Positions 24,053 through 31,471 of a DNA stretch of 40,775 bases are shown one piece after another. The notes beneath the pieces are model-generated. The model worked only from the letters and a program-made list of their open reading frames with translations, made no database searches and was not told where the DNA came from. Every line of letters begins with the position of its first letter. Position 1 is the stretch's first letter. Origin of the DNA: Pseudomonadota bacterium (GTDB lineage Bacteria > Pseudomonadota > Gammaproteobacteria > Burkholderiales > Thiobacillaceae); the NCBI GenBank assembly GCA_030690985.1, contig JAUYFG010000042.1, forward strand, positions 1 to 40,775. The letters are read 5' to 3'. The position numbers and the translations under genes are program-made.

Positions 24053-24056
24053 AGTA

Positions 24057-25028
24057 ATGGGCCTGTTCAACGACACCATCCGCGATGCCCGCCGCCCTCT
24101 TGCCGGCGGCTGGGTGCGGCGCGCCTCGGACGAATCCGAAGCCAGTGCGCCGGAAGAGGATTACTCGCAAGACAGCACGCCCAGTGGCATGCAGACGGTT
24201 TTCAGGTTTCAGAAGGCGGGGCAGGTTCTGCCCCGAGAGGCGTCAACCCAGTCGGGGGTGGGATATACCCATCTTCCGGCTGGCGACCCTTTGTCAGCGG
24301 GGGCCGAGGTCGAAAGCCCAAGGTCGCCCGCCACGAATGATGGGGAAACTCTCATTTCCGTATTGGGCGATAGCCGAGAAAGCGCACTGGAAACAGGACA
24401 GGTAATACACGGAAGTCCCGGCAAGGTAGCGGCAGCCAACGTGGTATCCGAGTCGAAAACGCATCAGTCTGTAGTTTTGCCTGGGCCAATTGAAACGGAG
24501 TTGAATCACGAAACGCATAGGTCCGAGATCCCAGAAGGCAGTGAACGACTTGTTAGCAGACAACGCGAAACGTTCCTGAGCCGGCCGACGGGTCGGGGCG
24601 CCCCTTCTGAAACCACCCTTGCAACCGCGCTAGATCAACCTGGCACGGCGGCGCGGACCACCCCGGCGGCCGGGCTTGCGTCCGAGTTTGTGTCTGAATC
24701 CTCCGCGCCACAGTCCTTCGAGCGTGACGGCGGCGCGGCCATTGCCAACGTCGAATCCAGCCCGGCTCGGGAATTTGCGGCGCGGGAATCGCTATCCGAA
24801 ACCAGGGCAAGTGCCGCCGCGCCCTCCTCACGCCCCGGTCGCGCCAACTACGCGGCAGCGCAAGACCCGCGTCGCGCCACCGAACTTGCCTCCGAACCCA
24901 CCCCGCCCAGTCTGATCATCGGCCGCATCGACGTGGTCGTGGTCGCCGACGCCGCCCCGCCGCGGCCACAAGCCACGGCGCGCTCGGATCGCGGCTTTCT
25001 CAGTCGCAACTACCTGAAGCGGCTCTGA
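24057..25028 (+). CDS. Disordered eCIS-associated protein with conserved C-terminal IGRI motif
   Basis: A 323-residue protein dominated by Ser, Ala, Glu, Thr and Pro with little predicted structure. Only the ends look conserved: MGLFNDTIRDARRPLAGGWVRR at the start, and SLIIGRIDVVVVAD followed by RGFLSRNYLKRL at the end. In contractile-tail clusters of this type I recall similar long, variable proteins ending in an IGRIEV-like strand, but I cannot verify the family here. Residues 50-180 come from DNA with visibly lower GC than the neighbours. It is one base before the DUF4255 gene. It could be a flexible linker or an adaptor. Confidence 0.55.
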   Translation: MGLFNDTIRDARRPLAGGWVRRASDESEASAPEEDYSQDSTPSGMQTVFRFQKAGQVLPREASTQSGVGYTHLPAGDPLSAGAEVESPRSPATNDGETLISVLGDSRESALETGQVIHGSPGKVAAANVVSESKTHQSVVLPGPIETELNHETHRSEIPEGSERLVSRQRETFLSRPTGRGAPSETTLATALDQPGTAARTTPAAGLASEFVSESSAPQSFERDGGAAIANVESSPAREFAARESLSETRASAAAPSSRPGRANYAAAQDPRRATELASEPTPPSLIIGRIDVVVVADAAPPRPQATARSDRGFLSRNYLKRL

Positions 25029-25029
25029 G

Positions 25030-26049
25030 ATGGCCTTGGCCCTTTCCCCCCTCTCGCAAGTCTGCAAAGGCATCCGCGCCTATCTCGATGGCGAGATCAA
25101 CGCGCCCGACCGCAGCAAGGTCAGCGTGCTGCTGGCCACGCCGGCGGATACCGCCTCGGCCGGCGCCGGCGACAGCGATCACCGCCTCAACCTGTTCTTC
25201 TACCGCTTCGAGCCGTCCGGCCTGTTTCCCGACACCCTGCCTGGCGAAACCGGCTGGCTGCGCGCTTTCTGCCTGGTCACCCCGTTCGCCGCCGAGGAAG
25301 ACAGCGTCGGCGCGGGGGAAAACGACCTGCGCTTGATCGGCGAGGTGATGCGCGTCTTTCACGAAAAACCGGTGTTCCAGTTGGTTGTGGATGGCGAGGA
25401 TTACCACCTGCAAGTCATCTTCCAGCCGCTCGGCCTGGACCAGTTGAATCAGCTCTGGTCCACCCAGGGTGACACCATTTATCGGCCCTCGGTGCTTTAC
25501 GAGGTCTCGCTGGCGCCGGTGCTGCCGGCGGTGAAAGCCGTGGCCGCGCCGCTCACCGGCGGCTTCGGTCTCCAGGTCCAGTCCACCCTGGAACGGCAGG
25601 AAACCAGCGTCGCCGGCAGATTCCCGGAAGTGCCCACCATGACCCCCGCCATCACGCGGGAAGACTGGGCGCCGGCCATCGCTTTCGTGCATGGCGGCAC
25701 TTGCGCGTTCAGCTTCAGCTTGCGGTTGGGCAGCCCGGAGCTGGCCGCCTTCACCCCCCGCGTCTGGCTCGCCGGCAAGGTTGGCGAACCGGTCAGCCTG
25801 CGCTGGGAGACCTGGGATGCGACGGCCGGCTGGCAAGCGGTGGAACCCGCAGGCGCCGCGCTTATCGCCAGTGCCGGCATCGACCCCGACGCGGCGGCCG
25901 GCGCCACCACCGAGACGCTCGCCCTGCCGTTTACCAATCACGTTGGCCAGATGCTGTTCTACGCCGAACGCAGCTACGCCCGCGCCGGCGATGGCGCCGT
26001 GCTCACGGTGCGTTCGAATCCCCTGCTGGTCAGCCTGTATGCGGGGTGA
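25030..26049 (+). CDS. DUF4255 / Pvc16-like tail-terminator (cap) protein
   Basis: A 339-residue protein. The N-terminal half (about 1-180) fits the DUF4255/Pvc16 N-terminal domain: LSQVCKGIRAYLDGEI, HRLNLFFYRFEPSG, and YRPSVLYEVSLAPVLP. Pvc16/Afp16 proteins sit at the end of the tube and stop polymerisation. The C-terminal half (about 200-339) is a separate beta-rich domain (RVWLAGKVGEPVSLRWET, then GQMLFYAERSYARAGDGAVLTVRSNPLLVSLYAG). It begins one base after the stop of the disordered protein. In Afp this gene is at the distal end, so the order here is rearranged. Confidence 0.85.
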   Translation: MALALSPLSQVCKGIRAYLDGEINAPDRSKVSVLLATPADTASAGAGDSDHRLNLFFYRFEPSGLFPDTLPGETGWLRAFCLVTPFAAEEDSVGAGENDLRLIGEVMRVFHEKPVFQLVVDGEDYHLQVIFQPLGLDQLNQLWSTQGDTIYRPSVLYEVSLAPVLPAVKAVAAPLTGGFGLQVQSTLERQETSVAGRFPEVPTMTPAITREDWAPAIAFVHGGTCAFSFSLRLGSPELAAFTPRVWLAGKVGEPVSLRWETWDATAGWQAVEPAGAALIASAGIDPDAAAGATTETLALPFTNHVGQMLFYAERSYARAGDGAVLTVRSNPLLVSLYAG

Positions 26050-26081
26050 TGGCATGACAAGAACGATAGAGCGCAACAACG

Positions 26082-26104
26082 CCCCCCTTTGGAAAAGGGG
26101 GGGA
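26082..26104. repeat. P6 C/G-tract palindrome, copy 2
   Basis: CCCCCCTTTGGAAAAGGGGG lies in the 87-bp gap between the DUF4255 and ATPase genes. It is imperfect (GGA loop). It could form a hairpin in the operon mRNA. Confidence 0.7.
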
Positions 26105-26136
26105 CAAAAGCCCCAGCATGACTCCGGTGGCAGGTC

Positions 26137-27483
26137 GTGAACGCCCCGCTCCCCAACATCCCCTTGGTTGGCTCCCTCGATGCGGAATGGCGGCGTCTGG
26201 ATTTCCTGGTCTGGTGCCTGTCGCGCAACCGCCAGGGCGAGGCGGTGGGGGAGGCGGAAATCACTCGTCTGCGCGAACTGCAAGCCGAGGTGGAAGCCCT
26301 GCGCGTAGCCGATGGCGCCTGGGAAACCACGCTGGGCTTCGGGCTCTCCCATATCGAATACGACATCCTCGCCTGCGCGCTGGGGCCGGAACTGGAGCCG
26401 CGCCTGGGCTGGTCATTCCAGAACCTGCAAGCCGGGGCGGCGCAGCCCTGGGCCACCCGCTCCCTGATTCAGGAATTGCTGGCGCTCGACGCCGGCCAGG
26501 CGGAACAACTGCGCCGCGCCCTGGAGCCGGGTGCCGCCCTGCGCCGTCGCCGCCTTCTGCGCCTGGATCACGACGACCCCTATCGGCCGATCACCCCGGA
26601 ACCCTGGCTGGTCGCACGTCTCACCGGCCGCCCGCTGGATGTGCCGCCGCCGCCTGGCGCCGTCGCCGTCGATCTGGCCGCTTCCTGGGATGATCTGGTT
26701 CTGCCGCCTAGCCGTCTCGCCATGCTGCGCGAGTTCCTGCTCTGGATCGATCAGCGCGATACCGTGGTCGGGCAGTGGGGCGGGCAGAAGGTGGGCGGGC
26801 CGGTGGCCCTGTTCGCCGGCCCTTCCGGCACCGGCAAGACCTTCGCCGCCAGCGTCATCGCCCATGCCCTCGGCTGGCGTCTGTATCGCGTCGATCTCGG
26901 CCGCCTGGTCAGCAAATACGTGGGCGAGACCGAGGAAAACCTCAACCGTCTGTTCGACGCCGCCCACGGCCAGCCGATGGTGTTGCAGTTCGACGAAGCC
27001 GATGCCCTGTTTTCCAAGCGCGGCGAGATCAAGGAAGCGCGCGACCGCTACGCCAATATGGAAGTCAGCCACCTGCTCACCCGCATCGAAGCGCATGACG
27101 GCCCCTGCATCCTCACCACCAACCTGCGCAAGCAACTCGATTCCGCCTTCACCCGGCGCTTCCAGATGGTGGTCGAGTTTCCGCGTCCCGATGCGTTTTC
27201 CCGCGCCGAACTCTGGCGCCGCCTGCTGCCGCCGCGCGCGCCGCTGGATGCGGCGGTGGACCCGGTGTTCCTGGGCAATGCCGTGGCGCTCACCGGCGGC
27301 GGCATCCGCAACGCCGCCCTGCATGCCGCCTATCTGGCGGCGGGGCAGGGCGGCAGCATCGGCCTGTCCCACATCGCCCACGCCCTGTGGCGCGAACTGG
27401 CCAAGGAAGGCCGCGAAATCGCGGTGCAGGATCTCGGCCTCCTGGCCGCCCATCTGCCTCGGGAGTTACTTGATGACAACTGA
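26137..27483 (+). CDS. AAA+ ATPase (Afp15/Pvc15-like)
   Basis: A 448-residue ATPase. Residues 1-200 form a helical N-terminal domain. The AAA module follows: Walker A GPSGTGKT at 228-235 (Lys 234), Walker B VLQFDEADALF with Asp 286 and Glu 287, sensor-1 ILTTN near 325, and arginine finger candidates in FTRRFQ. Afp15/Pvc15 homologues are needed for assembly of extracellular injection particles, perhaps by loading cargo or remodelling the baseplate. A GTG at 26137 seems to be the start; no strong ribosome site is seen. The end overlaps the next small gene by 11 bases, so they are coupled. Confidence 0.9.
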   Translation: MNAPLPNIPLVGSLDAEWRRLDFLVWCLSRNRQGEAVGEAEITRLRELQAEVEALRVADGAWETTLGFGLSHIEYDILACALGPELEPRLGWSFQNLQAGAAQPWATRSLIQELLALDAGQAEQLRRALEPGAALRRRRLLRLDHDDPYRPITPEPWLVARLTGRPLDVPPPPGAVAVDLAASWDDLVLPPSRLAMLREFLLWIDQRDTVVGQWGGQKVGGPVALFAGPSGTGKTFAASVIAHALGWRLYRVDLGRLVSKYVGETEENLNRLFDAAHGQPMVLQFDEADALFSKRGEIKEARDRYANMEVSHLLTRIEAHDGPCILTTNLRKQLDSAFTRRFQMVVEFPRPDAFSRAELWRRLLPPRAPLDAAVDPVFLGNAVALTGGGIRNAALHAAYLAAGQGGSIGLSHIAHALWRELAKEGREIAVQDLGLLAAHLPRELLDDN

Positions 27484-27778
27484 AATCGGCCAACTCAAGC
27501 TGCGTCTGCCGGCCGGCTTCGAAGCCCGCGCGCAACGCATCGGCCGCCTGGTGGGTGAATCCCTGGCCCGCCAGGAAGGTCTGCCCGGCGGGCAAATCGC
27601 CCAGGTCGGCGTCGGCCCGGTGCGGGTGGATGCGCGCCGCTCCGACCGCGCCATCGCGGAGAGCATCGCGCAGTCGATCAGCGCGGCGATCGGGCGTTGT
27701 AGCGCAGGCGTCTCGCCTGCTCGTAGGTCTGATCAGAAGAACGAAGCAGGCGAGACGCCTGCGCTACGTGGAGCCTAG
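27473..27778 (+). CDS. Small conserved eCIS-linked protein with repeat-derived C-terminus
   Basis: A 101-residue protein starting MTTEIGQLKLRLPAGFEARA. Residues 1-75 have ordinary composition with amphipathic helices, and a basic tract VRVDARRSDRAIAESIAQSI. From Cys 76 onward (CSAGVSPARRSDQKNEAGET) it is simply translation of a P3 palindrome. The natural protein would end near residue 75. The gene overlaps the ATPase by 11 bases and ends two bases before the next start. I do not recognise a named family; the context suggests a structural or assembly role. The tail may be harmless because it is C-terminal. Confidence 0.65.
   Translation: MTTEIGQLKLRLPAGFEARAQRIGRLVGESLARQEGLPGGQIAQVGVGPVRVDARRSDRAIAESIAQSISAAIGRCSAGVSPARRSDQKNEAGETPALRGA
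27698..27766. repeat. P3 palindrome, copy 2 (inside a coding region)
   Basis: The arms TGTAGCGCAGGCGTCTCGCC and complement flank TGCTCGTAGGTCTGATCAGA-like loop sequence. It lies inside the 3' end of the 101-residue gene and supplies its last codons and stop region. Confidence 0.92.
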
Positions 27779-27780
27779 CC

Positions 27781-28428
27781 GTGCTCTCTCCCATCAAAGG
27801 CTTCCTGGTCGAATACGCGCTGTCCCTGCCGCCGCTGGTGCTGGCGTTCGACTTCAATCCGCAGAGCCTGACCCGCAACCGCAGCATCACCCTCACCCTG
27901 GGTTCGACGCCGGCCACGCGTGGCGGCTACGACTTCGCGCTGCCCAGCGAGACCGCGCGGGTGGCGCAAGGCGTGTCAGTGGAGCCGGAGAGCTTCGACC
28001 TGGAAATCCTGCTCGACGCCACCGACCGCATGAACGACAACGATGCCCTGGCGAACTCGATGGGCATCCAGCCGGAACTCGACACCCTGCGCAGCATGGT
28101 GGAACCCAAGACCCAGGGGCCGGGCGGCCTGCAGGTGCTGGCCAGCCTGGGTTTCGGCGGCTCGCGCGCGTTTCAGCGTTCCCAGACCGCCTCGGTGCTG
28201 CTGCTGGTGTGGGGCAGCCATGTCCTGCCGGTGTTCCTGAAAGGTATCGAAGTCACCGAATCCGCCCACCTGCCGACCCTGGTGCCCTATCGCGCCACGG
28301 TGAAACTCAGCTTGCAGGTGATCGAAGGCAACAACCCCTTCTACGCAGTCGAGAAGGTGCGCCAGGTGGTCGGCGCCGCGCTCAACACCGGGCGCACCGC
28401 AGTGTCCGCCATTGGAGGGCTGTTCTGA
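27781..28428 (+). CDS. CIS tube-adaptor protein (Afp7 N-terminal-like)
   Basis: A 215-residue protein that probably joins the tube to the hub. Its core LPPLVLAFDFNPQSLTRNRSITL and PESFDLEILLDATDRMN match the CIS_tube domain found in Afp7/Pvc7. The later LLLVWGSHVLPVFLKGIEVTES and LQVIEGNNPFY segments also fit. In Afp7 this domain is fused to a LysM domain; here the LysM part is the separate next gene, joined by a one-base TGATG overlap. The start is GTG 27781, with GTGGAG 7 bases before it partly in repeat-adjacent sequence. Confidence 0.82.
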   Translation: MLSPIKGFLVEYALSLPPLVLAFDFNPQSLTRNRSITLTLGSTPATRGGYDFALPSETARVAQGVSVEPESFDLEILLDATDRMNDNDALANSMGIQPELDTLRSMVEPKTQGPGGLQVLASLGFGGSRAFQRSQTASVLLLVWGSHVLPVFLKGIEVTESAHLPTLVPYRATVKLSLQVIEGNNPFYAVEKVRQVVGAALNTGRTAVSAIGGLF

Positions 28429-28730
28429 TGTTCCTCAAGACTTCCCGCTACAAGGATGCGCGCCGCTTCGAGGGTGGCAATAGCGGTGATGAACAGGGCG
28501 TGTTGCGTTGCAAAGGGGTGCGCCCGCGCGAGATCGGCGCCGCCGTCGGCGTGATCGAGCACGTCATCCAGGAAGGCGACCGCCTCGACCTGCTGGCGCG
28601 CCATTACTACGGCGACATGCGCCTGTGGTGGCGCATCCTGGACGCCAATCCGGACCTGCAAAGCGGCGTCGAAGTCTCGCTCAAGGATCGCGCCGGCGAT
28701 GTCATCCTGATTCCGAAGGCAAAGGAATGA
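28428..28730 (+). CDS. LysM-domain tail protein (gp53/Afp7 C-terminal-like)
   Basis: A 100-residue protein. EHVIQEGDRLDLLARHYYGDMRLWWRILDANP is a LysM-like (tail protein X, gp53) module at about residues 43-74, followed by GVEVSLKDRAGDVILIPK. In contractile systems such domains clamp the tube/hub junction and need not bind peptidoglycan. It overlaps the previous stop by one base. A P2 palindrome separates it from the hub gene. The split of an Afp7-like fusion into two genes is seen in other contractile systems and suggests that the two proteins work as one part. Confidence 0.85.
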   Translation: MFLKTSRYKDARRFEGGNSGDEQGVLRCKGVRPREIGAAVGVIEHVIQEGDRLDLLARHYYGDMRLWWRILDANPDLQSGVEVSLKDRAGDVILIPKAKE

Positions 28731-28753
28731 ACCTGAATTCCGCATTCAACCGG

Positions 28754-28827
28754 GTAGGGTGGATAAGCGCAGCGCATCCACCCATGGCGGCGGTGAAGGT
28801 GGATGCGCTATCGCTTATCCACCCTAC
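28754..28827. repeat. P2 palindrome, copy 1
   Basis: A 74-bp inverted repeat with arms GTAGGGTGGATAAGCGCAGC and a complement ending CTTATCCACCCTAC. It fills most of the 128-bp gap between the LysM and hub genes. Copy 2 is at 32755. Confidence 0.92.
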
Positions 28828-28858
28828 GCCGGGCTCTGGATCGGGGGGGCACTGAGCC

Positions 28859-30007
28859 ATGCTGCTCGATCTCTTCTCGGAAAAAGAACGCGCGCCGGCC
28901 GAATGCGTGATTACCGTGGACGGCACGGAAATCGCCGATCTCTATCCGTTCCTGCTGGAAGTGGCGGTGGAGGCCAGCCGCGCGGAAGCGGCCACGGCCT
29001 CGCTGACCTTCGAGACCCGGCGCGACGAACTCGGCAAGTGGACCGTGCAGGACGCCGAGGTGCTGGTGCCCTGGGCGCGCATCGTCATTTCCGCCGCCTT
29101 CGGCAGCCGGGTGGAGGAAGTCATGCGCGGCTACATCCGCGAGGTGAACCTGGAAACCCCGCAGGATGCCGGCGCCGCCCAGGTGAAAGTGGAATGCCAG
29201 GACGATTCCCTGCGCCTCGACCGCGCCCATAACCGCAAGACCTGGGGCACGGCCGATCTACCTTCCAGCGACAGCCAGTTGCTGAGTGAAATCCTGGTGA
29301 CTTACGGCCTGGCCACCGACCCGGAAAACGCCGCCGGCCAGGATCGCCTGGTGGGTGTGGCGCAGGACGACACCGACATCAAGTTCCTCAAGGCGCGCGC
29401 CGAGTTCAATGGCTACGAGCTGATTTTCCGCGACGGCCGCGTCTATTTCGGCCCCATGCGCCTGCAAGCCGACCCGCAGGACACCCTGCTGGTCTACGCC
29501 GGCGACGCCACCAATTGTCTGTCCCTGTCGCTGCGCGCCGACGGCCACCAGGCCGACGCCGTCGCCTACGACGCCCCGGCGGAAAGCGGCGACGCCACCA
29601 CCCCGGAAACCGTCTATCCCGATCTGCCCTTGCTCGGCACCAGCCACGCCGACAGCAGCGGCGCCGGGTTGGAAGACTTCGTCTGGAAACTGTCGGCGGA
29701 GGCCGGCGCCGACGCGCAACGACTGCAAACCCTGGCGCAGATGAAAGCCAACGATCTCGACATCCACCGCGTCCAGGGCGAGGGCGAACTTGACGGCACC
29801 CTCTACGGCCACGTTCTGCAAGCCGGCCTGCCGGTGCCGGTGGATGGCCTGGGCGACTGGATGTCCGGCATCTATTACGTCGACAGTGTCAGCCACAGCT
29901 TCACGTCGGGCGGCTACAAGCAGCGCTTCCGCCTGCTGCGCAACGCCTACGGCGACAACCTGGACAGCGTTTCCGGCATAGCCGGGGCGCTGGCGGGGGT
30001 GCTGTGA
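28859..30007 (+). CDS. Baseplate hub protein (gp27/gpD-like, Afp8 N-terminal-like)
   Basis: A 382-residue hub subunit. Features of the gpD/gp27 fold are the beta-barrel start CVITVDGTEIADLYPFLLEVAVEAS, the central DTDIKFLKARAEFNGYELIFRDGRVYFGPMRL, and the ending WMSGIYYVDSVSHSFTSGGYKQRFRLLRN. Three copies would form the trimeric hub under the tube. In Afp8/Pvc8 the hub and spike are one protein, but here they are separate genes (spike at 30143). ATG 28859 is the first suitable start; no strong ribosome site is present since the P2 palindrome ends 31 bases upstream. Confidence 0.88.
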   Translation: MLLDLFSEKERAPAECVITVDGTEIADLYPFLLEVAVEASRAEAATASLTFETRRDELGKWTVQDAEVLVPWARIVISAAFGSRVEEVMRGYIREVNLETPQDAGAAQVKVECQDDSLRLDRAHNRKTWGTADLPSSDSQLLSEILVTYGLATDPENAAGQDRLVGVAQDDTDIKFLKARAEFNGYELIFRDGRVYFGPMRLQADPQDTLLVYAGDATNCLSLSLRADGHQADAVAYDAPAESGDATTPETVYPDLPLLGTSHADSSGAGLEDFVWKLSAEAGADAQRLQTLAQMKANDLDIHRVQGEGELDGTLYGHVLQAGLPVPVDGLGDWMSGIYYVDSVSHSFTSGGYKQRFRLLRNAYGDNLDSVSGIAGALAGVL

Positions 30008-30027
30008 TGCGGGAGATGGCCATTCAC

Positions 30028-30104
30028 GTAGGTTGGGCAACGCGAAGCGTGCCCAACATGGGTGCGCGTGGTTTGTTGGGCACGCTTCGCTTTGCCCAAC
30101 CTAC
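30028..30104. repeat. P1 palindrome, copy 3
   Basis: A 77-bp copy with a slightly longer loop (ATGGGTGCGCGTGGTTT). It occupies the gap between hub and spike genes. Confidence 0.92.
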
Positions 30105-30142
30105 GGCGTTACGCAACCTACGGTTACGGGTGAGGACTCACC

Positions 30143-30961
30143 ATGCCTGACGACCTGCAACGCCAGCTTGCGCAAACCCTCAACCAGCGCCGCGCCTTCG
30201 GCAAATACCGGGGCTTCGTCAGCGACAACGCCGATCCCGAGAAGCTGGCGCGGGTGAAGTTGCGCGTGCCGGCTTTGCTGGGTGACGCGGAAACGGGGTG
30301 GGCGCTGCCTTGTCTGCCCTGCGGCGGGCTCGCCAACCAGGGCTTTTTCAGCGTCCCCGGCGTGGGCGCCCAGGTCTGGGTGGAATTCGAGGGCGGCAAT
30401 CTCGACTTCCCGATCTGGACCGGCACCTTCTGGCAGCAATCGGGCGATGCGCCCGAAGAGGCGCAGGACCCGCCCACCACCCAGGTGCTGCGCACCGCCA
30501 AGGGCCACGTTTTTCTGCTGGAAGACAAGGACGACGCCGAGGAAGTGAAGCTGCTGCATTCCGCCGGCGCCATGCTCGATCTGGACAAGGATGGCAACGT
30601 CGTCCTGGCCGACAACAACGGCGCCAAACTCACCCTGGACGCCGCCAACAACCAGGCCGTGCTGGAAGACGCCAACGGCAACACCCTCACCCTCTCCAGC
30701 CAGGGCGCCACCCTGGAAGACGCCAACGGCAACAAGATCGAAATGGCGGCCTCCGGCGTCAAGGTCAGCGCCAGCGCCACCATTACGCTGGAAGGCGCCC
30801 AGGTCATGCTGGGCGGCTCCGGCGGCGAGCCGGTCATCAAGGGCACCAGTTTCCTCACCCTGTTCGCCACCCACGTCCACCCCACCGGCGTCGGCCCCTC
30901 CGGCCCGCCCATCCCGCAGGGCGAGATGAGCAGTCTGTCCAGCAAGGTCATGAGCGCATGA
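30143..30961 (+). CDS. Spike protein (gpV/gp5-like)
   Basis: A 272-residue spike that forms the piercing tip below the hub. Residues 15-105 are an OB-fold (YRGFVSDNADPEKLARVKLRVPALLGD, then VPGVGAQVWVEFEGGNLDFPIWTGTFW). Residues 110-240 form a repetitive beta-helix, with units such as LLHSAGAMLDLDKDGNVV, LEDANGNTLTL and LEDANGNKIEM. The end (FATHVHPTGVGPSGPPIP) is common to gpV proteins of this kind. No lysozyme domain is present. ATG 30143 has a GAGGA upstream. No separate PAAR tip gene is visible in the window. Confidence 0.92.
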   Translation: MPDDLQRQLAQTLNQRRAFGKYRGFVSDNADPEKLARVKLRVPALLGDAETGWALPCLPCGGLANQGFFSVPGVGAQVWVEFEGGNLDFPIWTGTFWQQSGDAPEEAQDPPTTQVLRTAKGHVFLLEDKDDAEEVKLLHSAGAMLDLDKDGNVVLADNNGAKLTLDAANNQAVLEDANGNTLTLSSQGATLEDANGNKIEMAASGVKVSASATITLEGAQVMLGGSGGEPVIKGTSFLTLFATHVHPTGVGPSGPPIPQGEMSSLSSKVMSA

Positions 30962-30988
30962 GCAAGCGTATTTCTCCCTCGGCATTTC

Positions 30989-31061
30989 GTAGGTTGGGCA
31001 AAGCGAAGCGTGCCCAACAAACCGCCGCGATGTTGGGCACGCTTCGCTTTGCCCAACCTAC
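30989..31061. repeat. P1 palindrome, copy 4
   Basis: A 73-bp copy with near-perfect arms, between spike and gp25 genes. Confidence 0.92.
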
Positions 31062-31083
31062 GACGTTCTAGCGAGGAACCGCC

Positions 31084-31461
31084 ATGGCACGCCGACTGGT
31101 TGACCCCCCCTATCTCGCCTTCCCGTTCCACATGGATGGCGCGGCCGCTGCCCTGGCGAGCCGCTCCCAACATATCCGTGGGCAGATCGAGCAGGTGTTG
31201 TTCACCCTGCCGGGTGAGCGCGTTTTCCGCCCGGAATTCGGCGCCGGGGTGAAGGCCCTGGTGTTCGAGCCCAACGACACGCCGCTCTGGCAGATCACCA
31301 AGCGCCGCTTGCTCGCATCGCTCGCGGACGCTTTGCAAGGCGAGGTGGACCCGAAGAGCCTGGAAGTGGAGGTGAGCGGCGATGGCGCCACCCTCACCAT
31401 CGCCATCGCTTACACCCTGGCCGCCATTGGCCATCGTGAAAGCCAGGTCTTCAAACTTTAA
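31084..31461 (+). CDS. Baseplate wedge protein gp25-like (Afp9/gpW family)
   Basis: A 125-residue GPW/gp25 protein, the usual length, which nucleates sheath assembly on the baseplate. Characteristic parts are HIRGQIEQVLFTLPGERVFRPEFGAGV and the FEPN motif (VFEPNDTPLW), followed by a beta-strand end (LTIAIAYTLAAIG). It begins 22 bp after a P1 copy and has GAGGAACCGCC upstream of ATG 31084. The next gene follows after 10 bp with AAGGAG. The only oddity is the palindromic repeat just before it. Confidence 0.93.
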   Translation: MARRLVDPPYLAFPFHMDGAAAALASRSQHIRGQIEQVLFTLPGERVFRPEFGAGVKALVFEPNDTPLWQITKRRLLASLADALQGEVDPKSLEVEVSGDGATLTIAIAYTLAAIGHRESQVFKL

Positions 31462-31471
31462 GGAGTCGGAC

